From contig NZ_JAAAGB010000009.1 in assembly GCF_010586825.1 (NCBI RefSeq), positions 124,001-188,000 of the forward strand: a stretch of 64,000 nucleotides of DNA. Reading direction: 5' to 3'. The number at the start of each line of letters is the position of its first letter. Position 1 is the first letter of the stretch. Position numbers and translations under genes: made by a program. Below are positions 46,877-56,776 of the stretch, one piece after another. A model generated the notes under the pieces. It worked only from the letters and a program-made list of their open reading frames with translations. It was not told the origin of the DNA and searched no databases. Origin of the DNA: Draconibacterium mangrovi. Lineage in GTDB: Bacteria > Bacteroidota > Bacteroidia > Bacteroidales > Prolixibacteraceae.

Positions 46877-49800
46877 ATGAAGATAAAAAGAGACATACGG
46901 GAAGAACTCAAAAAGAGAGTATTGGTATTGGATGGAGCAATGGGATCTCTGATTCAGGAATATAAATTGGAAGAGGCCGATTACAGGGGCGAATTGTTGA
47001 AAGATCACCCCAGTGATATGAAAGGGAACAACGACATGCTGTCGCTGACTCGCCCTGATGTTATTTCGGAAATCCATGAGGCTTATCTGGAAGCCGGTGC
47101 CGATATAATCTGCACCAACACATTTAATGCAACCAGCATTTCGCAGGCCGATTACTATACTGAAGAGTATGTCTATAAAATGAATAAGGCTTCGGCTGAG
47201 ATTGCCAAAGAACTGACCGATAAATTCACCTTGGCCAATCCGGATAAACCACGTTACGTTGCCGGATCAGTTGGTCCTACAAACAAAACATTATCACTTT
47301 CGCCTGATGTAAATGATCCCGGTTATCGCGCCATCTCATTCGACGAGTTGAAACAAGCGTATCGCGAACAGGTGGAAGCATTACTTGATGGCGGCGTTGA
47401 TCTGTTACTGATCGAAACAATTTTTGATACGCTAAACAGCAAAGCAGCCATTTTTGCCATTGAAGAAGTTCTTGACGAAAGAGGTATAAATATTCCTCTA
47501 ATGGTTTCTGGAACCATTACCGATGCCAGTGGCCGTACACTTTCCGGTCAAACGCTGGAAGCTTTCCTGAACTCGGTTTCGCACGTTGATTTGTTAAGTA
47601 TAGGACTAAACTGCTCGTTGGGAGCTACCGATCTTCAGCCGTACATTAAAGAACTGGCCGGGAAAGCACCATTTCATATTAGTGCACACCCAAACGCAGG
47701 ATTACCAAACCAGTTTGGCGAGTACGACGAAACACCGGAAATTATGGCCGGCCACATCAAACAGTATCTCGATAATAACTATGTAAATATTATTGGTGGT
47801 TGCTGTGGTACAACACCTGCTCACATTAAGGCATTTGCCGATATGGCTGCCAAAGCAAATCCGCACCATCGGGCCGAAGCGACCACTTATACAAAGCTGA
47901 GTGGACTGGAGCCGGTTACCATCACCGAAAACACCAACTTCCTGAATATTGGAGAACGTTGTAACGTTGCCGGATCGCGTAAATTTGCACGACTGATCAG
48001 TGAAGAAAAATATGAGGAAGCGCTTACAATCGCACGTCACCAGGTAGAAAATGGGGCACAGGTGATCGACGTAAACATGGACGATGCCATGTTGGACGCC
48101 GAAAAAGAAATGGTGACTTTCCTGAACCTGATTATGGCAGAACCCGACATTGCCAGGCTTCCGATTATGATCGACTCGTCGAAGTGGCATGTGATTGAAG
48201 CAGGGTTAAAATGTTTGCAAGGAAAAGCTATTGTAAACTCCATCAGTTTAAAGGAAGGCGATGAAGTTTTTATCGAGCAGGCAAAAAAAATTAAACGCTA
48301 CGGTGCAGCAGTTATCGTTATGGCATTTGATGAAAAAGGCCAGGCCGACAACACCGAACGCCGCAAAGAAATTTGCAGCCGTGCTTATAAAATTCTTACC
48401 GAAAAAGTTGGACTGCCTGCCCAGGATATAATTTTCGATCCGAACGTGCTGACGATCGGTACCGGAATTGAAGAGCATAATAATTATGCCGTATCGTTCA
48501 TCGAATCGGTGAAATGGATAAAAGAGAATCTGCCGCTGGCAAAAGTTAGTGCCGGTGTAAGTAATGTTTCGTTTGCTTTCCGCGGAAACAATGTGGTACG
48601 CGAAGCGATGCACTCTGTGTTCCTGTTTCACGCGATAAAAGCCGGTCTCGACATGGGAATTGTAAACCCGGGAATGTTGCAGATTTACGATGAAATCCCA
48701 AAAGACTTCCTTGAAAGAATTGAAGACCTTGTATTAAATCGTAGGCCGGATGCAACGGAAAGATTGCTTGAATTTGCCGAAAGCCTGAAGTCGACTTCGA
48801 AAAAAGAAGAAAGAAAAGACGAATGGCGCGAACTGCCGCTTGAGAAACGGATTGCTCACTCGCTGGTAAAAGGATTGCCCGAATTTGTTGACGAAGATAT
48901 GGCCGAAGCCGTTCAGAAATACTCGCCTGCATTGGATATTATCGAAGGTCCGTTAATGGACGGTATGAACATCGTTGGTGAGTTATTTGGCTCAGGAAAA
49001 ATGTTCCTGCCTCAGGTGATAAAATCGGCAAGGGTAATGAAAAAAGCTGTAGCTTATTTGCTGCCGTTTATTGAAGCCGATAAAGCAAAATTCAAAAACA
49101 GCACGTCGCAGAAAAAGGTGCTGATGGCCACCGTTAAAGGCGATGTTCACGACATTGGTAAAAATATAGTTGGTGTGGTACTGGCCTGTAATAACTACGA
49201 AATCATAGATTTGGGCGTTATGGTTCCAACCGAGAAAATCCTTGAGGAAGCCATTAAAAACGAAGTTGATGTAATCGGGCTGAGCGGATTAATCACTCCG
49301 TCGCTGGAAATAATGGTGGAGATTGCCAAAGAAATGGAACGCCGCAAGATGAATATCCCGGTGATGATCGGCGGTGCAACCACGTCAAAAATACACACTG
49401 CCGTTAAAATTGCTCCTGAATATTCGGCACCGGTTGTTCACGTAAAAGATGCATCACTGGCCGTTAATGTGGTTTCCCACCTGATTTCCGGAAACGAAAA
49501 ATTCCTTCAGAATCTGGATGCTGAGTACGCTCAGATTCGCGAATTCCAGGGAAAACGAAAAACAAAAGAATACTTAAGCCTTGAAAAAGCACGCGAGAAT
49601 AAATTCCCGATCGATTGGAACAATACTCCAATTTATAAACCGAATTTTACCGGGGTAAAACACTTGATCGACTTCCCGCTGGAAGAACTGCGGAATTACA
49701 TCGACTGGACATTCTTTTTTATCACCTGGGGATTAAAAGGACATTACCCGCAAATTCTGGCCGATGAAAAACAGGGCGAAGAGGCTAAAAAGCTTTTCAA

Positions 49801-50545
49801 AGAAGGAAATGAATTCCTGGATGAAATTATAGAGAAAAAGATGCTGCAGGCCAATGCTGCTTTTGGAATCTGGCCGGCACAATCGGATGGCGACGACGTT
49901 GTTCTATACGAAGATGAATCGTGCGAGAAAGAGATCGGACGTTTCTATCATCTTCGCCAGCAGGAAAAGAAAAAAGAGGGTGTGGCTAATTTCTGTTTGT
50001 CAGACTTTGTCGCTCCAAAAGAGTTGGGGAAAGTGGATTATTGCGGAGGTTTTGCCACTACTGCCGGAATTGGAATCGAAAAATGGACGAAACAATTCCG
50101 CGAAGAGCACAACGATTATAAAGCCATCATGGTAGAAGCTCTGGCCGACCGTTTAAGTGAAGCTTTTGCAGAACTGCTTCACCTCGAAATTCGTAAAAAT
50201 TACTGGGGTTATGCACCCGACGAAAAACTGTCGCTCGACGAAATCCTGAAAATAAAATACCAGGGAATTCGTCCGGCTTTGGGTTACCCGGCTTGTCCGG
50301 AACACGCTGAAAAAGAGAATCTGTTTCAACTGTTAGATGCTGAGGAGATTGGCATTTCGCTTACCGAGCATTTTGCAATGTATCCGAATGCATCGGTTTC
50401 TGGACAGTACTTCGTGCATCCTGAATCGCGCTATTTCAGTCTCGAAAAAGTGGGGAAAGACCAGGTTGAGGATTATGCGAAACGTAAAAATGTATCGGTA
50501 GAATTTGTTGAGAAGTTTTTGCCAACAAACCTGAATTATAAATAA
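46877..50545 (+). CDS. metH: Cobalamin-dependent methionine synthase
   Basis: 1222 residues from the ATG at 46877; an in-frame TTG at 46862 is less likely. It has all four modules. The homocysteine/zinc domain lies at about 10-320, with zinc Cys residues in LNCSLG and [10 protein letters not shown]. The methyl-folate (pterin) domain lies at about 350-620 ([18 protein letters not shown]). The B12 part lies at about 645-890, with the cobalt-binding His in [13 protein letters not shown]. The C-terminal activation domain lies at about 900-1220. It methylates homocysteine from the homocysteine genes upstream with methyl-tetrahydrofolate made by MetF. The length is normal for a full-size MetH. Confidence 0.97.
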   Translation: MKIKRDIREELKKRVLVLDGAMGSLIQEYKLEEADYRGELLKDHPSDMKGNNDMLSLTRPDVISEIHEAYLEAGADIICTNTFNATSISQADYYTEEYVYKMNKASAEIAKELTDKFTLANPDKPRYVAGSVGPTNKTLSLSPDVNDPGYRAISFDELKQAYREQVEALLDGGVDLLLIETIFDTLNSKAAIFAIEEVLDERGINIPLMVSGTITDASGRTLSGQTLEAFLNSVSHVDLLSIGLNCSLGATDLQPYIKELAGKAPFHISAHPNAGLPNQFGEYDETPEIMAGHIKQYLDNNYVNIIGGCCGTTPAHIKAFADMAAKANPHHRAEATTYTKLSGLEPVTITENTNFLNIGERCNVAGSRKFARLISEEKYEEALTIARHQVENGAQVIDVNMDDAMLDAEKEMVTFLNLIMAEPDIARLPIMIDSSKWHVIEAGLKCLQGKAIVNSISLKEGDEVFIEQAKKIKRYGAAVIVMAFDEKGQADNTERRKEICSRAYKILTEKVGLPAQDIIFDPNVLTIGTGIEEHNNYAVSFIESVKWIKENLPLAKVSAGVSNVSFAFRGNNVVREAMHSVFLFHAIKAGLDMGIVNPGMLQIYDEIPKDFLERIEDLVLNRRPDATERLLEFAESLKSTSKKEERKDEWRELPLEKRIAHSLVKGLPEFVDEDMAEAVQKYSPALDIIEGPLMDGMNIVGELFGSGKMFLPQVIKSARVMKKAVAYLLPFIEADKAKFKNSTSQKKVLMATVKGDVHDIGKNIVGVVLACNNYEIIDLGVMVPTEKILEEAIKNEVDVIGLSGLITPSLEIMVEIAKEMERRKMNIPVMIGGATTSKIHTAVKIAPEYSAPVVHVKDASLAVNVVSHLISGNEKFLQNLDAEYAQIREFQGKRKTKEYLSLEKARENKFPIDWNNTPIYKPNFTGVKHLIDFPLEELRNYIDWTFFFITWGLKGHYPQILADEKQGEEAKKLFKEGNEFLDEIIEKKMLQANAAFGIWPAQSDGDDVVLYEDESCEKEIGRFYHLRQQEKKKEGVANFCLSDFVAPKELGKVDYCGGFATTAGIGIEKWTKQFREEHNDYKAIMVEALADRLSEAFAELLHLEIRKNYWGYAPDEKLSLDEILKIKYQGIRPALGYPACPEHAEKENLFQLLDAEEIGISLTEHFAMYPNASVSGQYFVHPESRYFSLEKVGKDQVEDYAKRKNVSVEFVEKFLPTNLNYK

Positions 50546-50623
50546 CAGAGTCCGATTCATTTTAAAAAACTGTCATTTATTTTTCAATTTGAAGTTTATT
50601 CAGACGATCAGGTACGAAATTGT

Positions 50624-50631
50624 TAAATTTG
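50624..50631 (+). promoter_or_regulatory. -7 element before metF
   Basis: TAAATTTG, a full match to TAnnTTTG, 25 bases before the metF ATG. No TTTG -33 box is present at the usual distance, so metF may have its own weak promoter. Confidence 0.4.
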
Positions 50632-50656
50632 CATCAGCAAAACAGACTAAAATCGC

Positions 50657-51610
50657 ATGAAAGTTATAGACACCATAAATCAGGCAAAGAAAACCGTTTT
50701 TTCTTTTGAACTGTTGCCGCCATTAAAGGGCAACGATGTTTCGCGCCTGCATAAAACGATTGAAAGCTTAACCGAGTTCGATCCGAAATACATTAACATT
50801 ACTACCCACCGCGACGAGATTGAATTTAAAGAACTCGCCGATGGAAGCATTGTAAAACAAACAGTACGCAAACGCCCGGGAACAGTTGCTATTGCTGCCG
50901 ATATTCAGCACAAATACGGCATTCCGGTGGTTCCACATATTTTATGTGGCGGTTTTACAAAGAGTGAAACAGAACACGTACTTATCGACCTTAACTTTTT
51001 GGGAATTAACAACGTTCTGGCCTTACGCGGCGACGGGTTAAAAAACCAGCATGTGTTTCAACCCACCGAGAATGGCCACTCAAATGCCAACGAACTGGTA
51101 AAACAAATTAAAGATCTTGGAAAAGGGAAGTACCTGGATGCCGACCTGAAAAACAATAAACCACTTGATTTTTGTATTGGCGTTGCCGGTTATCCGGAGA
51201 AGCATTTTGAAGCGCCAAACATGGAGCAAGACATGGCTTACCTGAAACAAAAAGTTGACGAAGGAGCCGATTACATTGTAACCCAAATGTTTTTCGACAA
51301 CCAGGTATATTACGATTTTGTGGACAGATGCCGTGCAATGGGAATTACTGTTCCGATTATTCCGGGTATTAAGCCTATCAACCTGAAAAATCAGTTGACT
51401 GTGCTTCCAAAAATCTTTAGCATCGACTTGCCTCAGGAGTTGTCAAAAGAGCTGACAAAGTGCAAAAATAACGATGACGCACGCCGTGTAGGAACAGAGT
51501 GGGCCATTTTCCAATCGAAGGATTTGGTTGCGCATAATGTACCATCGTTACACATTTATACGTATGGTATTTCTGATAATGTTAGTGAAATTGTAAAAGC
51601 TGCTTTCTAA
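50657..51610 (+). CDS. metF: Methylenetetrahydrofolate reductase
   Basis: 317 residues. FSFELLPPLKGND (about 16-28) is the N-terminal barrel strand with the catalytic Glu. LALRGD and DYIVTQMFFDNQVYYDFVDR (about 210-230) are MetF hallmarks. It makes 5-methyl-tetrahydrofolate for MetH, which is encoded 111 bases upstream. No signal peptide. A strong terminator follows 25 bases after the stop. Confidence 0.96.
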   Translation: MKVIDTINQAKKTVFSFELLPPLKGNDVSRLHKTIESLTEFDPKYINITTHRDEIEFKELADGSIVKQTVRKRPGTVAIAADIQHKYGIPVVPHILCGGFTKSETEHVLIDLNFLGINNVLALRGDGLKNQHVFQPTENGHSNANELVKQIKDLGKGKYLDADLKNNKPLDFCIGVAGYPEKHFEAPNMEQDMAYLKQKVDEGADYIVTQMFFDNQVYYDFVDRCRAMGITVPIIPGIKPINLKNQLTVLPKIFSIDLPQELSKELTKCKNNDDARRVGTEWAIFQSKDLVAHNVPSLHIYTYGISDNVSEIVKAAF

Positions 51611-51635
51611 GCAGAAATTAACCAAAATCAAAAAA

Positions 51636-51677
51636 AAAAAGCAGGCTGGAAAAATCAATTTCCAGCCTGCTTTTTTT
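51636..51677 (+). terminator. Strong bidirectional terminator after metF
   Basis: Perfect 12-bp stem GCAGGCTGGAAA / TTTCCAGCCTGC (51641-51652 with 51659-51670), with an A run before and a T run after. It can stop metF and also minus-strand transcripts from the DUF4837 gene. Confidence 0.92.
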
Positions 51678-51710
51678 AAATGTATTGCTCAATTATATTC
51701 TTTCTAAAAC

Positions 51711-51820
51711 ATCCTCCGGCTTCCTTCGTCAGCCACCTCCTTTAGAAGGAGGATTGACAATATTCCACGTCAGTGGTTAAGTAAGAATTCCCCTTTGAAG
51801 GGGAAAAGAAGGGGATGATA
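51711..51820. repeat. Intergenic palindromic repeat, distant copy of the DUF559 border
   Basis: Contains CCACCTCCTTTAGAAGGAGG (palindrome around 51731-51753) and CCCCTTTGAAGGGG (51791-51804), close to the borders of the DUF559 unit 5 kb away. No gene lies between this and the terminator. Confidence 0.6.
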
Positions 51821-51866
51821 GCTATTAATTCCCTGAATAATTATAATTTTTATTCTGAATTTCCAC

Positions 51867-52910
51867 TTATCCTTCCACCTGAATTTCAATATCCTGCTGA
51901 TTTAGTTTATCGTTATCAGCCTGGTTGTTTAACTTTAATGAATAAATCATTGCTTCCACCTGGCGCAACAAGTTGCGTTTATCTTTACTTGGCGCATACA
52001 CAAAGCCAAAAGCGTTAATTACACGCTGGTTCGAAGCATCCAATTCCGATAGAGCAACGTATGGTCCACCCATAAAATCATTCTCAACACGCCACAAACC
52101 ACGCATTTCGGATGCATAATTTCCATTGTGCTTAATTACATTATTAATCTGGTCGATGCGTTTTTCTGTCGACATATAACTTCCGTCGGTTGGGCCGGGA
52201 ACATATTTTTTAAGCAAACTGTCGCGGATTGGCAACTGATAACCAACTGTAAAAGCGCTGTCCGAAACATACGGATACGAATAAATTACAATTCCCTGTG
52301 TAATTTCAGGCGAATCGAACTGTACCCACAAAAAATCCTTTTTCTTTTCCATGATCCGGAAACCCGGTGGCACTTTCATGGTTGCATTAAACTCGGTATT
52401 CAGCGTATTAAAAACGGCCTTTTCGTAGGTGTTTTTATAATTCATTGTTATACGCTCTTTCTCGGCCTGCACAAAATAGGAGAGTATTCTGTCCTTGTTT
52501 TCGTTGAAGATCTTTTCAAATTCTTCGGCATTTTTAGCGCTAATTTGTATGGTGGCCTGTGGATAAGCCCATACATCGTCGGTGAATTTTATACCGCTCT
52601 CGTCAACATTCGGTGAGATAGAAGTTTGTACAATGTTTCGGGTCGATCTGAAAATATCTTTAAAAGCTTCGTGCGGCACATCAATCAAATCGAAAAGCGG
52701 TTCTTCCTGTGGCAAGCCCGCGTGCGGCTGCGCCAGTGTTTCGCGAAGAACTTCTCCGGGCTTACCATTCCACGAATCTTTTGATATTACTACAACCATT
52801 TCACCGGCTTTTCCGGTAATATTCTTGTACATAACAGTTGAATCTGAATCGCAGCCGGCAAAAATTGCAGCAACGAGTACCAGATAAACAAGGTGGCTAA
52901 TACGTTTCAT
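51867..52910 (-). CDS. DUF4837 family lipoprotein
   Basis: 347 residues from the ATG at 52910. Lipobox Cys20 (AAIFAGCDSDSTV). The mature part matches the Bacteroidota family DUF4837 (SWNGKPGEVLRETLAQPHAG, then LFDLIDVPHEAFKDIFRSTR). It has no known activity; many members sit among cell-envelope genes. The gene ends the block that begins with M23 peptidase, but a terminator after tatA suggests it is transcribed separately. Confidence 0.85.
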   Translation of the reverse strand: MKRISHLVYLVLVAAIFAGCDSDSTVMYKNITGKAGEMVVVISKDSWNGKPGEVLRETLAQPHAGLPQEEPLFDLIDVPHEAFKDIFRSTRNIVQTSISPNVDESGIKFTDDVWAYPQATIQISAKNAEEFEKIFNENKDRILSYFVQAEKERITMNYKNTYEKAVFNTLNTEFNATMKVPPGFRIMEKKKDFLWVQFDSPEITQGIVIYSYPYVSDSAFTVGYQLPIRDSLLKKYVPGPTDGSYMSTEKRIDQINNVIKHNGNYASEMRGLWRVENDFMGGPYVALSELDASNQRVINAFGFVYAPSKDKRNLLRQVEAMIYSLKLNNQADNDKLNQQDIEIQVEG

Positions 52911-53003
52911 ATAATCAGTTTTTTGGATTTCTAACATAAATAACAAAAACCTTACCAGACTGTTATTCTACAACATGGTGTAATAAAAGACCATTGGATG
53001 AAA

Positions 53004-53041
53004 TACAAAAAATCCCGTAACTGTAACACAGACGGGATTTT
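53004..53041 (-). terminator. Terminator after tatA
   Basis: Stem AAATCCCGT / ACGGGATTT (53010-53018 with 53032-53040) with a 13-base loop, followed on the minus strand by a T run. It lies 20 bases after the tatA stop. Confidence 0.8.
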
Positions 53042-53061
53042 AATATCTATTTCGATATTAA

Positions 53062-53262
53062 TTACTTGTCGATTTTTTCGCTTTCCGGTTTTGTATCCTC
53101 AGCGTCGTCCTCTTTTGTGGCTTGTTTAAATTCCTTCATTCCTTTTCCCAGCCCTTTCATCAATTCCGGAATTTTACGACCACCAAACAGAAGTAAAACA
53201 ATAATTAAGATGATTATTATTTCCTGAGGTCCGATAAATCCTGCAACTACAAATAAATTCAT
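53062..53262 (-). CDS. tatA: Twin-arginine translocase subunit TatA/E
   Basis: 66 residues. One N-terminal membrane helix ([13 protein letters not shown]), then the amphipathic helix with [19 protein letters not shown] and an acidic tail. Forms the pore of the Tat system for folded proteins. TatC is not in the window. It is 46 bases downstream of rseP in the same direction. Confidence 0.95.
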   Translation of the reverse strand: MNLFVVAGFIGPQEIIIILIIVLLLFGGRKIPELMKGLGKGMKEFKQATKEDDAEDTKPESEKIDK

Positions 53263-53308
53263 ATACTAATAAGTTAATTGGTTCAACAACAAAAATAGTT
53301 TTTTTTCA

Positions 53309-54649
53309 TTAAAATGTACCGTTAATCATTTTAATTATATCGTTGGCATTTGCATAAAGTACCAAAGCCAAAAGTAATACCATTCCGGCAATTTGTGCAT
53401 ACTCAAGGAATTTTTCTCCGGGCTTTCGTCCGGTAATCATTTCGCCAAATAAAAACATTACGTGTCCGCCATCCAATGCAGGAATTGGCAAGAGATTCAT
53501 AATGGCAAGAATAATAGAAATAAACGCTGTCATATCCCAGAAATGTGCCCAATCCCAGGTAGGTGAAAATATATTTCCAATGGTTGCAAACCCACCCAGC
53601 GATTCGTATGCTTTTGTTTCTTTCTTAAAGAATAACTTAAACTGTTTCAGATAATTACCGGTGGTTTGAACACCACGATTTATACCTGCAGGAATAGATT
53701 CAAGGAAACCATATTTTATGGTTTTAAACTCGAACATATCTTCAGGATTATTAAATGCAGCATTAAATCCTATTTTCCCATCTTCGTTTACCGTCAGCGT
53801 TTTAGTCATTTCCTGACCATCGCGGGTAATTTCCATCGCAATTTGCTGATCTTTCTTTGATTCTAAATAGTTGGTAAACTGATCGTAATAATCAAACGAA
53901 TTACCATCAACATTTCCCAAAATATCTCCAACCTGAAGACCGGCCTGTTGTGCCGGAAAATCTTTTGCCAAGCGTCCGATCTGAATATCGTAAGGAATAC
54001 GTTCTTCCCAGATACCTTTGCTTTTTAGCAATAGCGCCAGATCCTCTCCTGTGATCTCCACATCTACTTTTTGTCCGTCGCGTTCTACCTGAACGGTTTT
54101 TGCACCATCTAAAACAATGGTTGGTACAATTTTGCGGAATTGCTCAATGTATTGATTATCAACGGTAAGAATTTTATCGCCTGTTTCAAATCCGATCTTC
54201 TCCCCCGTTTCGTTAACAACAACTCCGTATTTTACATTCTCGGTTGGCAGGTATTCTTCGCCCCAGGCATAAAGCACACCGATATAGATTACCATGGCAA
54301 AAATAAAATTCATCAGTACTCCACCCACCATAATAAGCAAACGCTGCCAGGCCGGTTTTGCCCTAAATTCATAGGGTTGCGGTGGTAGTTTCATCGCTTC
54401 TTTGTCCATCGATTCATCGATCATTCCCGAAATTTTTACATAACCGCCAAGTGGCAACCAACCGATTCCGTATTCGGTTTCGCCCTTTTTTATTTTAAAA
54501 AGCGAAAACCACGGATTAAAAAAGAGGTAAAATTTTTCTACCCGCGTTTTAAATAAACGGGCAAACATAAAGTGGCCGGCTTCGTGCAAAACCACTAATA
54601 TCGACAGACTTAAGAGTAATTGTGCTGTTTTAATTAATATCGACTCCAT
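53309..54649 (-). CDS. rseP: Site-2 protease RseP (M50)
   Basis: 446 residues. HEAGH at about 22-26 is the zinc motif in the first membrane helix. The second zinc ligand lies in NLLPIPALDGGHVMF (about 388-402). One or two PDZ domains lie between (about 120-310, QQAGLQVGDILGNVDGNSFD). Cuts membrane anti-sigma proteins and cleared signal peptides. It is 9 bases from dxr, a common bacterial arrangement. Confidence 0.95.
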   Translation of the reverse strand: MESILIKTAQLLLSLSILVVLHEAGHFMFARLFKTRVEKFYLFFNPWFSLFKIKKGETEYGIGWLPLGGYVKISGMIDESMDKEAMKLPPQPYEFRAKPAWQRLLIMVGGVLMNFIFAMVIYIGVLYAWGEEYLPTENVKYGVVVNETGEKIGFETGDKILTVDNQYIEQFRKIVPTIVLDGAKTVQVERDGQKVDVEITGEDLALLLKSKGIWEERIPYDIQIGRLAKDFPAQQAGLQVGDILGNVDGNSFDYYDQFTNYLESKKDQQIAMEITRDGQEMTKTLTVNEDGKIGFNAAFNNPEDMFEFKTIKYGFLESIPAGINRGVQTTGNYLKQFKLFFKKETKAYESLGGFATIGNIFSPTWDWAHFWDMTAFISIILAIMNLLPIPALDGGHVMFLFGEMITGRKPGEKFLEYAQIAGMVLLLALVLYANANDIIKMINGTF

Positions 54650-54658
54650 TAAATTCTT

Positions 54659-55819
54659 CTAAATTTTGTTTTCTGTTAACAACTGTGCCACTGTTCTTGT
54701 TTCGTTGTTGGTCTCAATTAAATCATTGAGTGTTGGCTGATTAACAAAATCAACCTTGTTCATGGCTTGTTCTATTATTTCGGGCATTTGCAAAAAGCTG
54801 ATTTTCCGTTTCAAAAATGCCTCAACAACTATTTCGTTTGCAGCATTTAAAATACAGGGCATATTTCCGCCCTTTTCCATTGCCGCAAAGGCGAGTGCAA
54901 GGTTACGAAAAATTTCTGTATTTGGCTGCTCAAAATGCAAAGACGGGTAATCTAAAAAGTTGAACCGCGGGAAGTTATTTTTAATCCGGTTCGGAAATCC
55001 CATGGCATATTGTATGGGTAACTTCATGTCAGGCAATCCCATTTGTGCTTTCATCGAACCATCTTCAAACTGAACGATGGAATGAACGATAGACTCGGGA
55101 TGAACGATAACATCTATTTTTGAAGCAGGCAATCCAAAAAGCCAGTGCGCCTCAATTACCTCGAAACCTTTGTTCATAAGCGTTGCCGAATCGATGGTAA
55201 TTTTTGCGCCCATATCCCAGTTGGGGTGCGCCAGGGCATCATCAACGGTAACATGCTGAAGTTCGTCAAGTGTTTTTCCACGAAACGGACCTCCGGAACA
55301 AGTAAGGTAAATTTTTTCAATCGGATTCATAAACTCGCCAACCAAACACTGGAAAATGGCTGAATGCTCCGAATCAACCGGCAGCAGATCAACCTGTTTT
55401 TCGAGGGCTGCTTTTGTTATGATTTCGCCGGCAACCACCAGCGTTTCTTTATTTGCCAGCGCAATTGGTTTCCCGGCCTTAACGGCATTATAAGTCGGAA
55501 TCAATCCTGAATAACCCACCATGGCTGTTAAGACCAAATCGATGGTATCCATTTCCACCACCTGGTTTAATGCCTCTTCTCCGGCGTATACTTTTATATC
55601 TTCATCCTCAAGAGCATCAGAAACCAGCCGGTAGTTGTCCTTGTTGGCGATAACCACCACATTGGGCTGAAATTTTTTTGCCTGCTGAATGAGCAGTTCC
55701 ACACTGTTATTTGCTGTTAAAACCTCAACTTCAAACAATTCAGGATTTCGCTCAATCACCTCGAGCGCCTGGGTTCCTATGGATCCTGTTGATCCAAGAA
55801 TTGCTATTTTCTTCTTCAT
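54659..55819 (-). CDS. dxr: 1-deoxy-D-xylulose-5-phosphate reductoisomerase
   Basis: 386 residues from the ATG at 55819; an upstream start would overlap the M23 gene. NADPH-binding LGSTGSIGTQALEVI at the N-terminus, then LLPVDSEHSAIFQ, SCGGPF-like CSGGPFRGKT and LMNKGFEVIEAHWLFG. Second step of the non-mevalonate isoprenoid route. It starts 1 base from the M23 gene end, showing a tight operon with rseP. Confidence 0.97.
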   Translation of the reverse strand: MKKKIAILGSTGSIGTQALEVIERNPELFEVEVLTANNSVELLIQQAKKFQPNVVVIANKDNYRLVSDALEDEDIKVYAGEEALNQVVEMDTIDLVLTAMVGYSGLIPTYNAVKAGKPIALANKETLVVAGEIITKAALEKQVDLLPVDSEHSAIFQCLVGEFMNPIEKIYLTCSGGPFRGKTLDELQHVTVDDALAHPNWDMGAKITIDSATLMNKGFEVIEAHWLFGLPASKIDVIVHPESIVHSIVQFEDGSMKAQMGLPDMKLPIQYAMGFPNRIKNNFPRFNFLDYPSLHFEQPNTEIFRNLALAFAAMEKGGNMPCILNAANEIVVEAFLKRKISFLQMPEIIEQAMNKVDFVNQPTLNDLIETNNETRTVAQLLTENKI

Positions 55820-55820
55820 C

Positions 55821-56669
55821 TTAAAAGTCAATGTACTGTTCCGGATCAAGTGCGGTTCCATCGTGCCACAACTCAAAATGCAGGTGCGGCCCACTTGATA
55901 ATTCTCCTGTATTTCCGATAATGGCAACGGCCTCCCCGGCTTTGACTGTCTGTCCGGTTTTCTTCAATAATTCGGCATTGTGTTTATACACCGAAACCAA
56001 ATTGGCTTCGTGCTGAATGTAGGCTACATAACCCGTTTCTAGCGTCCACCCGGCAAAAATCACCGTTCCGTCTAACACCGACGAAATACGGGCATTGGGC
56101 TCACTCACCAAATCAACACCAAAATGATCGGGTGTATTTTTAAAATGTTGCGATACAACACCTTTTACCGGCACAAAAAAGTGTACCTGGCTGAGTTGTG
56201 TAATATCGGTATTATTGTTTCGAATGGAAAGACTCAACTGTTCGGCCAGCAATTTATCCTGAAAAACAGAATCGTGATTGTACTGTTTAAATTCTACCTC
56301 ATCCGTCTCAATATCGGCTGCGGTCATTTGGTCATCCTCTGGTACTTCGCCCGACATAATGGCCTGTATACCTTTAAAAAACTGATCGCGTTTTGCCAAC
56401 TCCTGTTCCAGCGAATCGACCACCAAAGCATTACGTACCAACATTTGCCGGTACTCTGCTTTTGGGTAACCTGGAATATATTCACGCAACCCGGTAGTTG
56501 CAATCAGCAAAATTACGAGTATTACCAAAACTGCCGATGTTAAACTGGTTACAGTAAACACTTTCAGCCGCGAAAGCTTCATGCTCCACACCGACTGAAA
56601 CGTGGTATCGTTGTAAATAATTAACCGGTATTGATTTTTTAGTTTATCAAAAAACTTCTTCTCTTCCAC
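55821..56669 (-). CDS. M23-family (LytM/NlpD) metallopeptidase
   Basis: 282 residues from a GTG at 56669; starting at the next Met would lose the family's conserved N-terminus (KLKNQYRLIIYND). One membrane segment at about 38-60 (TSLTSAVLVILVILLIATTG) and a helical linker. The LytM zinc site is complete: DHFGVDL and GPHLHFELW near the C-terminus. It would cut peptidoglycan or act as a division/envelope regulator. It is the first gene of the operon with dxr, rseP and tatA. Confidence 0.9.
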   Translation of the reverse strand: MEEKKFFDKLKNQYRLIIYNDTTFQSVWSMKLSRLKVFTVTSLTSAVLVILVILLIATTGLREYIPGYPKAEYRQMLVRNALVVDSLEQELAKRDQFFKGIQAIMSGEVPEDDQMTAADIETDEVEFKQYNHDSVFQDKLLAEQLSLSIRNNNTDITQLSQVHFFVPVKGVVSQHFKNTPDHFGVDLVSEPNARISSVLDGTVIFAGWTLETGYVAYIQHEANLVSVYKHNAELLKKTGQTVKAGEAVAIIGNTGELSSGPHLHFELWHDGTALDPEQYIDF

Positions 56670-56776
56670 TCCCCCAAAATTTTTAAGGCTACAAATTTAG
56701 TAAGAATTGAGACATAGCCCTGCCGTTTAGGTATTTTTAACCAATTGATTTAGAACTAAAAGAAATTAGGTTGTGC

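Noticed and set aside
55820-55927. Longer N-terminus for dxr
   Set aside because: Would overlap the M23 gene; family members start at MKKKIAILGSTG.
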